Assembly: GCF_003402575.1 (NCBI RefSeq)
Contig: NZ_BGZJ01000001.1
Location: 1,610,501-1,674,500, forward strand
Reading direction: 5' to 3'
Origin: Mesosutterella multiformis
GTDB lineage: Bacteria; Pseudomonadota; Gammaproteobacteria; Burkholderiales; Burkholderiaceae_F
Length of the DNA: 64,000 bases
In this document: in pieces, positions 45,404 to 53,524 of the stretch
Position numbering within the stretch: the stretch's first letter is position 1
Layout of the letters: every line of letters starts with the position of its first letter
Translations under genes and position numbers: made by a program
The notes under the pieces: model-generated
What the model was told of the DNA's origin: nothing
What the model saw: only the letters and a program-made list of their open reading frames with translations
Databases searched by the model: none

Positions 45404-46321
45404 TCAGACACCCTGCGGTGCGTCGCTGCCCTCACGGATAATCAGAAGCGGCACATTGCCTTCGGCCGCCACATGCGTCGCAACCGACCCCATCACGGCG
45501 CTCTTGAAGTTTGTATAGCCGTGGGACCCCATCACGAGAAGATCGAGGTGTTTATCTTCGACGTAATCAGAAATTTCGTCCCGCGGGTCACCCGTCAGCA
45601 TCACCTCTTTTACTTTCAGGCCATTCTCCTTGAAGATCGGTCTTACCTGGTTCATCGCGGCTTCAAAGTCTTCCTTTTCAAGCCTCTCGAAGTCATCGTC
45701 TGACAGCTGCTTCCCATCGACCGCGGCGATCACCGAATACTTCGCGTCCCGCATATCGGACACCACATTGATTACCTGGAATTCCGCTCCCGGTCCGAAA
45801 AGATCCGGATTTTCAGCTACATATCGGGCCGCTGCGACCCCGTAGGTTGAACCGTCAATCGCGATACCGACCGTGAGGTCTTCCTTCGCCGGAGTCTCCT
45901 TCCCTCGGAGAATCAGCATCGGGGTCGTAGTCTGCGCGAGAACACCCGTGGTAACGGATCCCATGAAAAGCCCCTGGTAGGCGCTGAGCCCCCGGGATCC
46001 CATAATGATGAGGTCAGGCTGGAACTCAGCGGCCTCTTCGGCAATCGTATCGGCGGGGACACCGACCTTCACTTTTTCACGGGCGGTCATGCCCTCGGAC
46101 TTGAAGATCTTCCGGATAGGAATAAACGTGTTTTCGGCCTCCTTCGCGGTGTGCTCATCGAGCGTTTCCCGCGAGAACAGTTTCTGCAGGAACGTGGGAG
46201 GAGTCTGAACGTTAAGGAGCTCAATATCGGGATGCTTCCCGAGGAGAGACGCCCGGGTAGCCACAAAATCAATCGCTGAACGGCTGTAAACGCTGCCGTC
46301 GACCGGAAGAAGAATCTTCAT
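45404..46321 (-). CDS. Tandem-domain universal stress protein (UspA family)
   Basis: A 305-residue protein with two Usp domains, each with ATP-binding G-x2-G-x9-G(S/T): GSRGLSAYQGLFMGSVTTG in the first and GSHGYTNFKSAVMGSVATHV in the second. The start at 46321 (MKILLPVDGS) is chosen since upstream residues are not family-like. Such proteins support survival under stress and starvation. It is paralogous to 48531-49448 along the whole length. Confidence 0.9.
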   Translation of the reverse strand: MKILLPVDGSVYSRSAIDFVATRASLLGKHPDIELLNVQTPPTFLQKLFSRETLDEHTAKEAENTFIPIRKIFKSEGMTAREKVKVGVPADTIAEEAAEFQPDLIIMGSRGLSAYQGLFMGSVTTGVLAQTTTPMLILRGKETPAKEDLTVGIAIDGSTYGVAAARYVAENPDLFGPGAEFQVINVVSDMRDAKYSVIAAVDGKQLSDDDFERLEKEDFEAAMNQVRPIFKENGLKVKEVMLTGDPRDEISDYVEDKHLDLLVMGSHGYTNFKSAVMGSVATHVAAEGNVPLLIIREGSDAPQGV

Positions 46322-46604
46322 AAAAACCCCGTTTCTTTGAAAAGCGCGAGGACGCTTTCCTTGATTGTGTTCCATTAATTATATCTTTGCTTTTCCGGAA
46401 CGCTGTCACGACGCGGCTTTGGCACCGCCGGTATTACTGTTTTTGATCCTCCACAGGAGTTTTCCAGAGGATCTTTGGTAATACCTCACGGAGCACAGGA
46501 TTCCCGGAACATCTTTTTTTTCTCTCAGGTACAACTGTTCTCACGGGGCGCGGCTATGAGGGCCGCCACCCCTTGAAGACAAAATCAAGTTCTGGAGAAA
46601 TACT

Positions 46605-47420
46605 ATGCTGAATCGCCGTTCCCTCTTCGCAGCCTTTGCCGCTGCCGCTCTTTCGACTCCGTTCTTTGCCTCCGGCGCCCTCGCCGCCTCCTCCACCCCC
46701 GTGATCCGTGTCGGCATCAACCCGGGCGGACAGGCTGAGATCATGGAAGTCGTGAAGAAGAACGCCGAGAAGCTGGGTCTCCAGATCAAGGTGTTCGAGT
46801 TCAGCGATTACATCGCTCCGAATGTGGCGCTCGACACGGGTGACATCGATATCAACAGCTTCCAGCATCAGCCCTACCTTGACCGTCAGATCAAGGATCG
46901 TCACTACAAGATTGAGAGCGTCGCGAAGACCATTATTTCGCCTCTCGTCTTCTTCACGAACAAGGGCTACAAGAGCTTCAAGGACATTCCGAATGGCTCC
47001 AAGATCGCTATTCCGAATGACGCCACGAATGAAGGCCGCGCGCTTCTGATCCTTCAGAACGCGGGCTACATCAAGCTCCGCCCGGGTTCCGGTCTCCAGG
47101 CGACGCCGCTCGATATCGTCTCGAACCCGAAGAAGCTGAAGTTTGTCGAAATCGAGGCTCCGCAGCTGCCGCGCGCTCTGCCTGATGTGGCAGCCGCCGC
47201 CGTGAACGGCACCTATGCCCGCCCAGCCGGTCTCTCGATCGCGAAGCAGGGTGTTCTCGTTGAGAGCGCCAAGGGGTCCGCTTACGCCAATGTTCTCGTC
47301 GTCCGTACGGCTGACAAAAATAAGCCCTGGGTGAAGACCTTCATCAAGGCCTATCACCAGCCGAACGTGAAGGCGTTCATCGAAAAACGGTTTGGGGATT
47401 CCACTTTCCCAGCCTGGTAA
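46605..47420 (+). CDS. NlpA/MetQ-family substrate-binding protein, non-lipidated
   Basis: A 271-residue precursor with a signal peptide ending near GALA-AS, without lipobox Cys, so probably free in the periplasm; most family members are lipoproteins. The fold matches: VGINPGGQAEIMEVVKKNAEKLGLQIKVFEFSDYIAPN, INSFQHQPYLDRQI, PNDATNEGRALLILQNAGYIKL, LPDVAAAAVNGTYA. No metN or metI adjoins. GGAG ribosome site. Flanked by two usp genes in the opposite orientation. Ligand unknown, methionine-like by family. Confidence 0.88.
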   Translation: MLNRRSLFAAFAAAALSTPFFASGALAASSTPVIRVGINPGGQAEIMEVVKKNAEKLGLQIKVFEFSDYIAPNVALDTGDIDINSFQHQPYLDRQIKDRHYKIESVAKTIISPLVFFTNKGYKSFKDIPNGSKIAIPNDATNEGRALLILQNAGYIKLRPGSGLQATPLDIVSNPKKLKFVEIEAPQLPRALPDVAAAAVNGTYARPAGLSIAKQGVLVESAKGSAYANVLVVRTADKNKPWVKTFIKAYHQPNVKAFIEKRFGDSTFPAW

Positions 47421-47456
47421 GTTTCTGCAGTTTGTCTCTGTCTTTTCTCTCCGTAT

Positions 47457-47490
47457 TTTTTGAGCCCGGTATTTCCGGGCTCTTTTTTTC
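47457..47490 (+). terminator. Terminator of the MetQ-like gene
   Basis: GAGCCCGG, loop TATTT, CCGGGCTC, then seven T. Confidence 0.92.
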
Positions 47491-47706
47491 TGCCCTGAGA
47501 CAAATGTAACGAAGTGATTCTCACCCCCTGCATTTCTCTCAAAGACACAAAAAAGAGCAGAAAATAGCGCCTTCTGCGGGGGAAGCCTGACCGATCAGTT
47601 TCAGCCATCCATACCCGCAGGCTATCACTCACTTTTCAATCTCCGAGGCGCTGTCCGATTTCTGTGAACCCCGCCCAATCGGAGAAAAAGCCAGAAGGAC
47701 AACATT

Positions 47707-48429
47707 ATGTCAATGACCGCCTATATGGCGCTGCTCGCTGCCAATCAGCCGTGGAATCTGATTCTCTTCATGGTGATCCCGGTCGCGTGCGCGGAAACCC
47801 TCGTCGCCAGCGAATTCTTTGTTCTCTACGGGAAAGCCACCCACGGTGACGCTGCCCAGTCGACGTTCGCCGAGAAGCTCACGAAGTACCTCGGTTTCTT
47901 CCTCGCAATTTACTACGCCTGCCTCGTCGTGTATCTCCTCGTCGCAGTCGTACCGGGAATTGAGTGGCAGGGTCCGATTGACATCCTCGCGATCGCGTTC
48001 TTCTTCCTCGCCTTTATTCCGGCGGTTTTGATTGCCCTCTCCGGCCGTCACCTGAGCGTGAAGCAGATCAAGCATCACTTCATCTGGCTCATCAGCTACC
48101 TCATCATCGCCCATCTCGCGATGGTGTTCGGCATGCTCGACCCCGCTCTCACGGGCGACGCGCATCCGATGCATGACCACGCCGCCATGGAAATGAATTC
48201 CGGCGCCCCGATGCAGATGGATCCTTCTTCCGGCCGTATGGATATGGGCCCCTCGAACGCCGCCCCGATGCAGCAGGAACCGAATACCCAGGGGTCTGAC
48301 GCTGCCGCGTCCCAGCCCGCGTCTGACGGAATGACCTCAGTCTCCGCCTCTTCCCCCGCTGCCGCCATGCCGATGGGGTCCTCCCCGGCTGACATGCAGG
48401 GTCACGATCACATGCATATGCAGCACTGA
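47707..48429 (+). CDS. Four-segment membrane protein with Met/His-rich tail
   Basis: A 240-residue protein. Residues 1-150 hold about four hydrophobic segments (NLILFMVIPVACAETLVASEFFVLYG; FFLAIYYACLVVYLLVAVVPG; ILAIAFFFLAFIPAVLIAL; FIWLISYLIIAHLAMVFGML). The last 85 residues are hydrophilic and rich in Met and His: HPMHDHAAMEM, APMQMD, GRMDMG, GHDHMHMQH. Such tails bind Cu or other soft metals. I think the membrane part belongs to a small uncharacterised permease-like family but cannot name it with confidence. AGAAGGA ribosome site. A copper-handling role is inference only. Confidence 0.7.
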   Translation: MSMTAYMALLAANQPWNLILFMVIPVACAETLVASEFFVLYGKATHGDAAQSTFAEKLTKYLGFFLAIYYACLVVYLLVAVVPGIEWQGPIDILAIAFFFLAFIPAVLIALSGRHLSVKQIKHHFIWLISYLIIAHLAMVFGMLDPALTGDAHPMHDHAAMEMNSGAPMQMDPSSGRMDMGPSNAAPMQQEPNTQGSDAAASQPASDGMTSVSASSPAAAMPMGSSPADMQGHDHMHMQH

Positions 48430-48442
48430 ACGGAAAGATTCA

Positions 48443-48511
48443 CGCCGAAGGCTTTCTTCGGCGGACCGGCAGCATAAAGGAGCGGCTTTCAGGGTCGCTC
48501 CCTTTTTCTTA
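48443..48511 (+). terminator. Double hairpin terminator after the Met/His-tailed gene
   Basis: First stem CGCCGAAG / CTTCGGCG (48443-48463), then GGAGCG / CGCTCC (48479-48501) followed by CTTTTTCTT. Confidence 0.8.
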
Positions 48512-48530
48512 GTCAGAATCAGGAATCCGT

Positions 48531-49448
48531 TCAGGGACGATCGCCGAGGCGGGCTGCCGTACGGATCACCATGACCGGAATCGTGGTGGCGGCGAGGACA
48601 TGGGCCGCAACGGATCCCAGCACCGCGGATTCAAACTTGTTGTATCCGTGAGACCCCATGATGAGGAGGTCAAACTGCTGCGATTTCGCGAATTCCGAAA
48701 TCTGTTCCGAGGGGTTCCCGTGAAGACAGACCTCCTTCACCGGCACATCCGCTTCCTGGAAGATCGGGCGGATCGAACGCATGGCCTCATCAAACTCCTC
48801 AGCCTCAAGCTTCTCCGCTTCGTCCCCTGTCAGACGGCCTTCCGTCATCGCGTAAAGCATCGAGTAGTCGTGACCTGAATAGTCATTCACCACCGTGAAG
48901 ACCGTGAAGGGGTTCCCTGGTCCGAAGAGATGGCGGTGCCGCACAACGTATCGGGCAGCTGCCTCACTGTAGGCGGAACCATCAACCGCGAGACCGATCT
49001 TCAGTTCTTTTCCTTCCGGAGCCTTGTCACCCCGGAGAATCAGAATCGGCACACGGGTGCGGGCAAGCACTCCGGTCGTCACGGAGCCGAGCAGCATCTC
49101 AGCGATCCGGCCGCGGCCGCGGCTTCCCATAACGATAAGATCCGGATGAATCTTATCGGCCTCTTCCGCGATCATTTCCGCGGGATTGCCGACCGCGGTC
49201 CGTTCGCGGACTGAAATCCCCGCCATGGATAGCTTCTTACGGGCTTCGCCAAAAGCCTTCTCTTCAGCTGCATGGTAATACGCGTCGATTTTTTCCTGCC
49301 CGAGCAGCGCGCTCCGGTTGGAGAAGGGAGTCTGAACGTTGAAAAGCGTGACTTCGGGATTCTCGCCGAGGAGCGACGCGCGGCTCGCTACAAAACTCAC
49401 CGCATGTTCGCTGAGCGGGCTGTTATCGACTGGCAATAGGATCTTCAT
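48531..49448 (-). CDS. Tandem-domain universal stress protein (second copy)
   Basis: A 305-residue paralogue of the protein at 45404, starting MKILLPVDNSPLSEHAVSFVASRASLLGE. Both Usp ATP-binding motifs are present: GSRGRGRIAEMLLGSVTTG and GSHGYNKFESAVLGSVAAHV. It lies 56 bp downstream of the CapA-family gene on the same strand, so some transcripts may cover both. Confidence 0.9.
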   Translation of the reverse strand: MKILLPVDNSPLSEHAVSFVASRASLLGENPEVTLFNVQTPFSNRSALLGQEKIDAYYHAAEEKAFGEARKKLSMAGISVRERTAVGNPAEMIAEEADKIHPDLIVMGSRGRGRIAEMLLGSVTTGVLARTRVPILILRGDKAPEGKELKIGLAVDGSAYSEAAARYVVRHRHLFGPGNPFTVFTVVNDYSGHDYSMLYAMTEGRLTGDEAEKLEAEEFDEAMRSIRPIFQEADVPVKEVCLHGNPSEQISEFAKSQQFDLLIMGSHGYNKFESAVLGSVAAHVLAATTIPVMVIRTAARLGDRP

Positions 49449-49504
49449 AGTGATTCATCCTGAGGTTAGATGTACGTACTGAAAATGCTTCTTTGATTAT
49501 TCTT

Positions 49505-50833
49505 TTACTCTTTAATCCCGAGCTTAACGCGGCCGACTCCGTTTTCAGCCTGGATTTTCGTCCCGTAGGGCTCAGAAAGATCTTTGAGGTGGCTGAGGAT
49601 CGCTTTCGCCTCGTCCCCTTCGGCAAGACGGGGGAGTCCCCGCTGTGAGCGCGAATCTTTCTGGCCGAGCGTCACGGGGTGAAGCACAAGGTCCCTTACC
49701 TTACCATCCGCTACGATCCACTCCGGAACCACAGCTTCCCAGATATGGGGATCCACAATGTAACCCCGCGTTCCGTTCGCGCTTCGGGCATCCATATAGG
49801 CACCAACCTTGGTGTCAGCCGGCATGCCTTTTCCGATGAAAGCGTCAGCGGGCTGCCGCGCGACTGTCTCGGTTTCAAAGATAAAGTTTCCGATACTGTA
49901 GAAAACGGGAGCGCCTTTATAAATTTCAAGTCCCCGCAGCTGATGAGGTCCATGACCGATCACAGCCGAGGCTCCGGCATCCACGCAGGCATGAGCAAAG
50001 GTTTCGAGGAATTCAGGCGGCACCATCGTGTCGCGCCCCTTCATTTCGTGGGTATGAACAGAAACCACCACGATATCCGCCTGCCGCTTCGCCTCGCGGA
50101 TCTCAGCCACTGTCCGTTTCAGGTCGATGGCAAGCGGCTCCGTCTCATTCCGCTCCGGATCCGTTTCAAGATCATTCAGCTCGAAATTCATTCCTCCGAG
50201 CGGCATCGTGCCTTCCGGGTACGGTGACGAATATCCGGTCGCGATCAGATAGTCTTTCTGGGCATTCACTTCGGTCACCCGGGCGAGTTCCTCCGCCATC
50301 GCGAAGTGCCGGGCGTTCACATGGTGAATTGTGCGGAACCGAAGCGGATTAAGTCCCGGGCGCCCGGGCATATCCACACCCTGGCTTCCCGCAATTGCTG
50401 CCGGGTCGAGTGTTGACGCCACGCCGATCAGGGCCACTCTTCCATGCCGGGTTTCGAGATACGCCGCGCGGGACGCGTCTTCAAGCGTCCTACCGGTCCC
50501 TGCGAAAATCATCCCGCGCTCTTCAAGATGCCGGATTGTGGCGGTCACCCCACCCTCACCGAAGTCACCCGAGTGGTTATTCGCGGTGTTATAGAGATTG
50601 AAACCGAACCGCCGCATATCGTCGAGCATGGAGGGATCGGTCATCGCCCAGGTTCCGCCGGACGCTGCGGCCGGGGATCCCTCACACCGATGAAAGGTCA
50701 TCTCAAGATTAGCGAACCGCACATCATGATCCCGGATCAGTTTGCGAAGCTTCTCAAAGCCATCGTATCCGTCCTCTGAAATATGACGCGTGATGAAACT
50801 GTCGCCGGTCGCGACAAAAGTTACCTTCGCCAT
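49505..50833 (-). CDS. CapA-family metallophosphatase-like protein
   Basis: A 442-residue protein of the PGA_cap / CapA family: FVATGDSFITRHI, FANLEMTFHR, NTANNHSGDFGEGGV, VVVSVHTHEMKGRD, VIGHGPHQLRGLEIYKG and YSIGNFIF supply the conserved metal-site residues of the calcineurin-like fold. Family members include poly-gamma-glutamate synthesis proteins, but no capB or capC is nearby, so a different substrate is likely. No signal peptide is seen, unusual if it acted on the envelope. ATG at 50833 has GGAG before it. Confidence 0.82.
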   Translation of the reverse strand: MAKVTFVATGDSFITRHISEDGYDGFEKLRKLIRDHDVRFANLEMTFHRCEGSPAAASGGTWAMTDPSMLDDMRRFGFNLYNTANNHSGDFGEGGVTATIRHLEERGMIFAGTGRTLEDASRAAYLETRHGRVALIGVASTLDPAAIAGSQGVDMPGRPGLNPLRFRTIHHVNARHFAMAEELARVTEVNAQKDYLIATGYSSPYPEGTMPLGGMNFELNDLETDPERNETEPLAIDLKRTVAEIREAKRQADIVVVSVHTHEMKGRDTMVPPEFLETFAHACVDAGASAVIGHGPHQLRGLEIYKGAPVFYSIGNFIFETETVARQPADAFIGKGMPADTKVGAYMDARSANGTRGYIVDPHIWEAVVPEWIVADGKVRDLVLHPVTLGQKDSRSQRGLPRLAEGDEAKAILSHLKDLSEPYGTKIQAENGVGRVKLGIKE

Positions 50834-50929
50834 GCTCTCCATCCCTTTTCTCTTGGAACGCGGCGGATTCCGTCCGGTATCCACCATTTCTGTAATACTA
50901 CCGCCGGGATGAGCGGAAAGATATCGGAA

Positions 50930-51154
50930 TTATGGTGTTTTAGTGCCCGGATCCCGGGCACTTTCGGGGGGCTCCTCACCCTTCTTTCCGGCCGTGAACC
51001 CCGCGGCTTTCAGTTCGTTATAGGCGTCCAGCGACAGGATCACCGCGGTCCCCGCCCGGCAGCCTGAAACGAGAATCGGGCCTCCCGAAATGGCGGCCTC
51101 CGCGACCGCCAGATCGGGGTGAAGCAGAAAGTTTTCAAAATCAATGACTTTCAT
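50930..51154 (-). CDS. Orphan Phd/YefM-like antitoxin domain protein
   Basis: A 74-residue protein, with strong ribosome site AGGAG. The stretch GGPILVSGCRAGTAVILSLDAYNELKA resembles the core of Phd/YefM antitoxins (usually ...P..i...g.avavlis...Y..l). The N-terminal half is shorter than normal and no RelE, Doc or PIN toxin lies next to it; the acidic-basic tail (KKGEEPPESARDPGTK) is not an obvious toxin-binding helix. It could be a solitary regulator or a remnant. Assignment is tentative. Confidence 0.5.
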   Translation of the reverse strand: MKVIDFENFLLHPDLAVAEAAISGGPILVSGCRAGTAVILSLDAYNELKAAGFTAGKKGEEPPESARDPGTKTP

Positions 51155-51178
51155 TATTTTTTCTCCTAAATGCCGGGC

Positions 51179-52066
51179 TCAGCCTTTTTTCCCGTGAACG
51201 AGCGTTGCCTCCATCTTTTTCGTTGTCACGGAGGCCGCGACACCGGACGCGAGCACCAGCGACATCGCGATCAGTGACATCACAGTGATCGGATCATCGA
51301 AGATAAAGTAGCCGAAAATTGCGGAGAACGGGATCGCTGAAAAACCAAGACAGGATGAAAGGAGCAGGTTCCCGTAGGCGTAGGCCCGGGTCATAAATAT
51401 CTGACCCAGTGTCGCGAACACACCGATTCCCAGAATGCAGAGCGCTCCATGCGGGCTCGGGTAATGGAAACCGTCAGAAAACACCCACTGTCCGATAAAG
51501 GAAAAGATTGCACCTAGCAGCGAGAAGTAGAACACGATTCTCCAGGAAGGTTCACCCAGCTTCCCCATCTTCTGCATCTGCCAGTAGACGAGAAGATCAA
51601 TCGCTGAGATGAAAAGGCAGACAAGCCCCGGAATGAAATCCTTTTCATGAAATTCCGGCCGCAGAATCAGCGTAATACCGATGAACCCCACGAGAATAGA
51701 CGCCACCATCGCCCAGGGAGCCCGTTCGTGCTTCATCTTCGCGAGCACGATGAAGTTCGCAGCCATAAAAAGCGGGGTCGTATAGATCAGCGTCATATTG
51801 GTGCTTAACGTCATATCGCGGAGCGTGAAGAACCAGAGCGCCACGGACAGCACCCCAAGCCCCGATCGGATCATGTGCTCCCTGAAATGCTCCGTCCGCA
51901 TGGACCCGTGCTGGGACGCCGCAAGAAACATCATGAGCACCATGCCGAAAACCGACCGGTAGAACACCAGTTCGAGTGACCCGAATTCACCGGATGAAAG
52001 CTTCACGATCGCGGCCATCAGAGAAAAACTGGCGGCGGCCGCGAGTGACCAAAGGGAGGAAAGCAT
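51179..52066 (-). CDS. EamA/DMT-family transporter
   Basis: A 295-residue, ten-segment membrane protein of two EamA repeats; landmarks are FSLMAAIVKLSSGEFGSLELVFYRSVFG, LIYTTPLFMAANFIVLAKMKHER and SSCLGFSAIPFSAIFGYFIFDDPIT. The family exports metabolites such as amino acids and related compounds; related proteins include RhaT and YdcZ-like. Start at 52066 with GGAG; upstream in-frame TTG ignored. It lies downstream of a LysR gene on the same strand (87 bp gap). Confidence 0.88.
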   Translation of the reverse strand: MLSSLWSLAAAASFSLMAAIVKLSSGEFGSLELVFYRSVFGMVLMMFLAASQHGSMRTEHFREHMIRSGLGVLSVALWFFTLRDMTLSTNMTLIYTTPLFMAANFIVLAKMKHERAPWAMVASILVGFIGITLILRPEFHEKDFIPGLVCLFISAIDLLVYWQMQKMGKLGEPSWRIVFYFSLLGAIFSFIGQWVFSDGFHYPSPHGALCILGIGVFATLGQIFMTRAYAYGNLLLSSCLGFSAIPFSAIFGYFIFDDPITVMSLIAMSLVLASGVAASVTTKKMEATLVHGKKG

Positions 52067-52152
52067 GAGTGCGGACTCCAAAGCGGCTCTGCCGCGGAGC
52101 AATTGGTTCGTCTGTAGCCTGAGATCTTAGCGCATCGGATACATCAGCCCCG

Positions 52153-53223
52153 TCAGACCGCCGCGAACCGGACAGCGGCGTGCCGCACCGGTTTTCCAAA
52201 GTCACCGGTTTTCACTGTGTAAAGTGAATCCCGGACCCAGGGAACCAGACGGGCGATAGCCGGCGCGACGGACGCCTCGTAGTGATCCCGGATCACACCT
52301 GCCACGGCATCCGCGACCCAAGGCCGGGCTCCCTTCTTCGTAATAATGGATGCCCGTCTGAGCAGCACGGGGGGCAGCATCGGAACCGCGTTCACCTCGC
52401 GCGCAAGGTCCGGATACTGCGCGAGCGTGGTCGGCCGGGCAAGAGCCCAGCCGTGCCCCTCCGCGGTGAGCTTAAGAAGAAGGGAATTTTCGTTCACGAC
52501 GATCCGTCCGGGAAACTCCAGCGCGTGGGTGTTGAAGTAATTCACTTCGCTCTGCCCCGCGGCATTCATTTTGGAGCAGCGGATGTGGGGCAGACCGCAG
52601 GTGCGAAGCGACTCCCAGGTAATCGGGGTCCCGAGCGGCGCGAGATCAAACGGCTTTGGGAAAATGAGGATCGACGGTTCCTCAAACACCGGGATACGGT
52701 TCAGGTCATTCCGGTTCGCAAACGGATTTGAGCAGAAAAGCATATCGAGCTCGCCGGCATCGAGTTCCGGAAGCATCGCGCCGCTTGAAGCGACAACGAT
52801 CCGGATATCGGAGAGGCGGGATGCAAGGCGTGACGCAATCACATCCGCGTAGCTCCAGGCGACGCTTTCACAGATTCCGATCCTTAAAGAGGGCCTGATT
52901 GCGTTCGCTTCGCGAAGCCCCTGCAGAAGGTGTGTGAGTTCGGTCTGCTCAGAATCGAGAAAACGAAGCAGCGCATCCCCCTCCGGGGTCAGCCGGATCG
53001 GCCGCGTCGAGCGGTCGAGCAGCGTGACGCCAAGCGCCGCTTCAAGCCCCGCGACATCGCGGGACACCGAGGGCTGACTTTTCCCCACACGCTTTGCCGC
53101 TTCTGAAAGGCTCCGGGTCGCACCGAAAGCCACAAAGGCCCGGGCACCGTCCTGCAGGATTGCGTGCGCCGGATTCCGCCCCGGGGTATCGTCCGTCAGT
53201 GTCTCTTCCAATAGTTTTCCCAT
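52153..53223 (-). CDS. LysR-family transcriptional regulator
   Basis: A 356-residue regulator, longer than the usual 300 because of an N-terminal extension (about 22 residues) and a C-terminal one. HTH: FVAFGATRSLSEAAKRVGKSQPSVSRDVAGLEAALGVTLLDRSTRPIRLTPEG. The effector domain follows from about 110. It is divergent from the FMN oxidoreductase gene at 53525 and may control it; the 21-bp dyad at 53284 is a candidate site. The EamA gene follows on the same strand. Confidence 0.9.
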   Translation of the reverse strand: MGKLLEETLTDDTPGRNPAHAILQDGARAFVAFGATRSLSEAAKRVGKSQPSVSRDVAGLEAALGVTLLDRSTRPIRLTPEGDALLRFLDSEQTELTHLLQGLREANAIRPSLRIGICESVAWSYADVIASRLASRLSDIRIVVASSGAMLPELDAGELDMLFCSNPFANRNDLNRIPVFEEPSILIFPKPFDLAPLGTPITWESLRTCGLPHIRCSKMNAAGQSEVNYFNTHALEFPGRIVVNENSLLLKLTAEGHGWALARPTTLAQYPDLAREVNAVPMLPPVLLRRASIITKKGARPWVADAVAGVIRDHYEASVAPAIARLVPWVRDSLYTVKTGDFGKPVRHAAVRFAAV

Positions 53224-53283
53224 AACGCCCTGCTCCGTTTCGACTCAGAGAAACGACCGATATCATTTATTCATAATTTAACT

Positions 53284-53304
53284 AATTGAGAACCAGTCTC
53301 AATT
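53284..53304. promoter_or_regulatory. 21-bp dyad in the LysR / FMN oxidoreductase intergenic region
   Basis: AATTGAGA, 5-nt centre ACCAG, TCTCAATT: a perfect palindrome about 60 bp upstream of the LysR start. Its position suits a LysR autoregulatory site; the spacing does not match the strict T-N11-A rule. Confidence 0.5.
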
Positions 53305-53430
53305 ATCTGCGTGATTCAAAAAACCGAGTATCTGCCGCTTTTTCAGCATTATGGAGTTTTTCAGACTCACCTGCTGAATAATCAGATTTCATTATATGAA
53401 TACTGTTTTCTGAGAACTAAGCCTTTCGAA

Positions 53431-53505
53431 TAATATAAAAACAGACGGCAGGAAGCGCGAAAACCGTCTGACAAAAAAATGACACTGCCTGAGAAATTCA
53501 GTGTC
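53431..53505 (+). promoter_or_regulatory. Promoter and two-hairpin leader of the FMN oxidoreductase gene
   Basis: TAATAT at 53431 is a likely -10 box. Two hairpins follow: CAGACGG / CCGTCTG (53442-53470) and GACACTG / CAGTGTC (53481-53505). The second ends just before the AGGAGA ribosome site (53512). Could be a stabilising leader or a regulated RNA; no known riboswitch recognised. Confidence 0.5.
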
Positions 53506-53524
53506 TTATATAGGAGAGCAGAAC

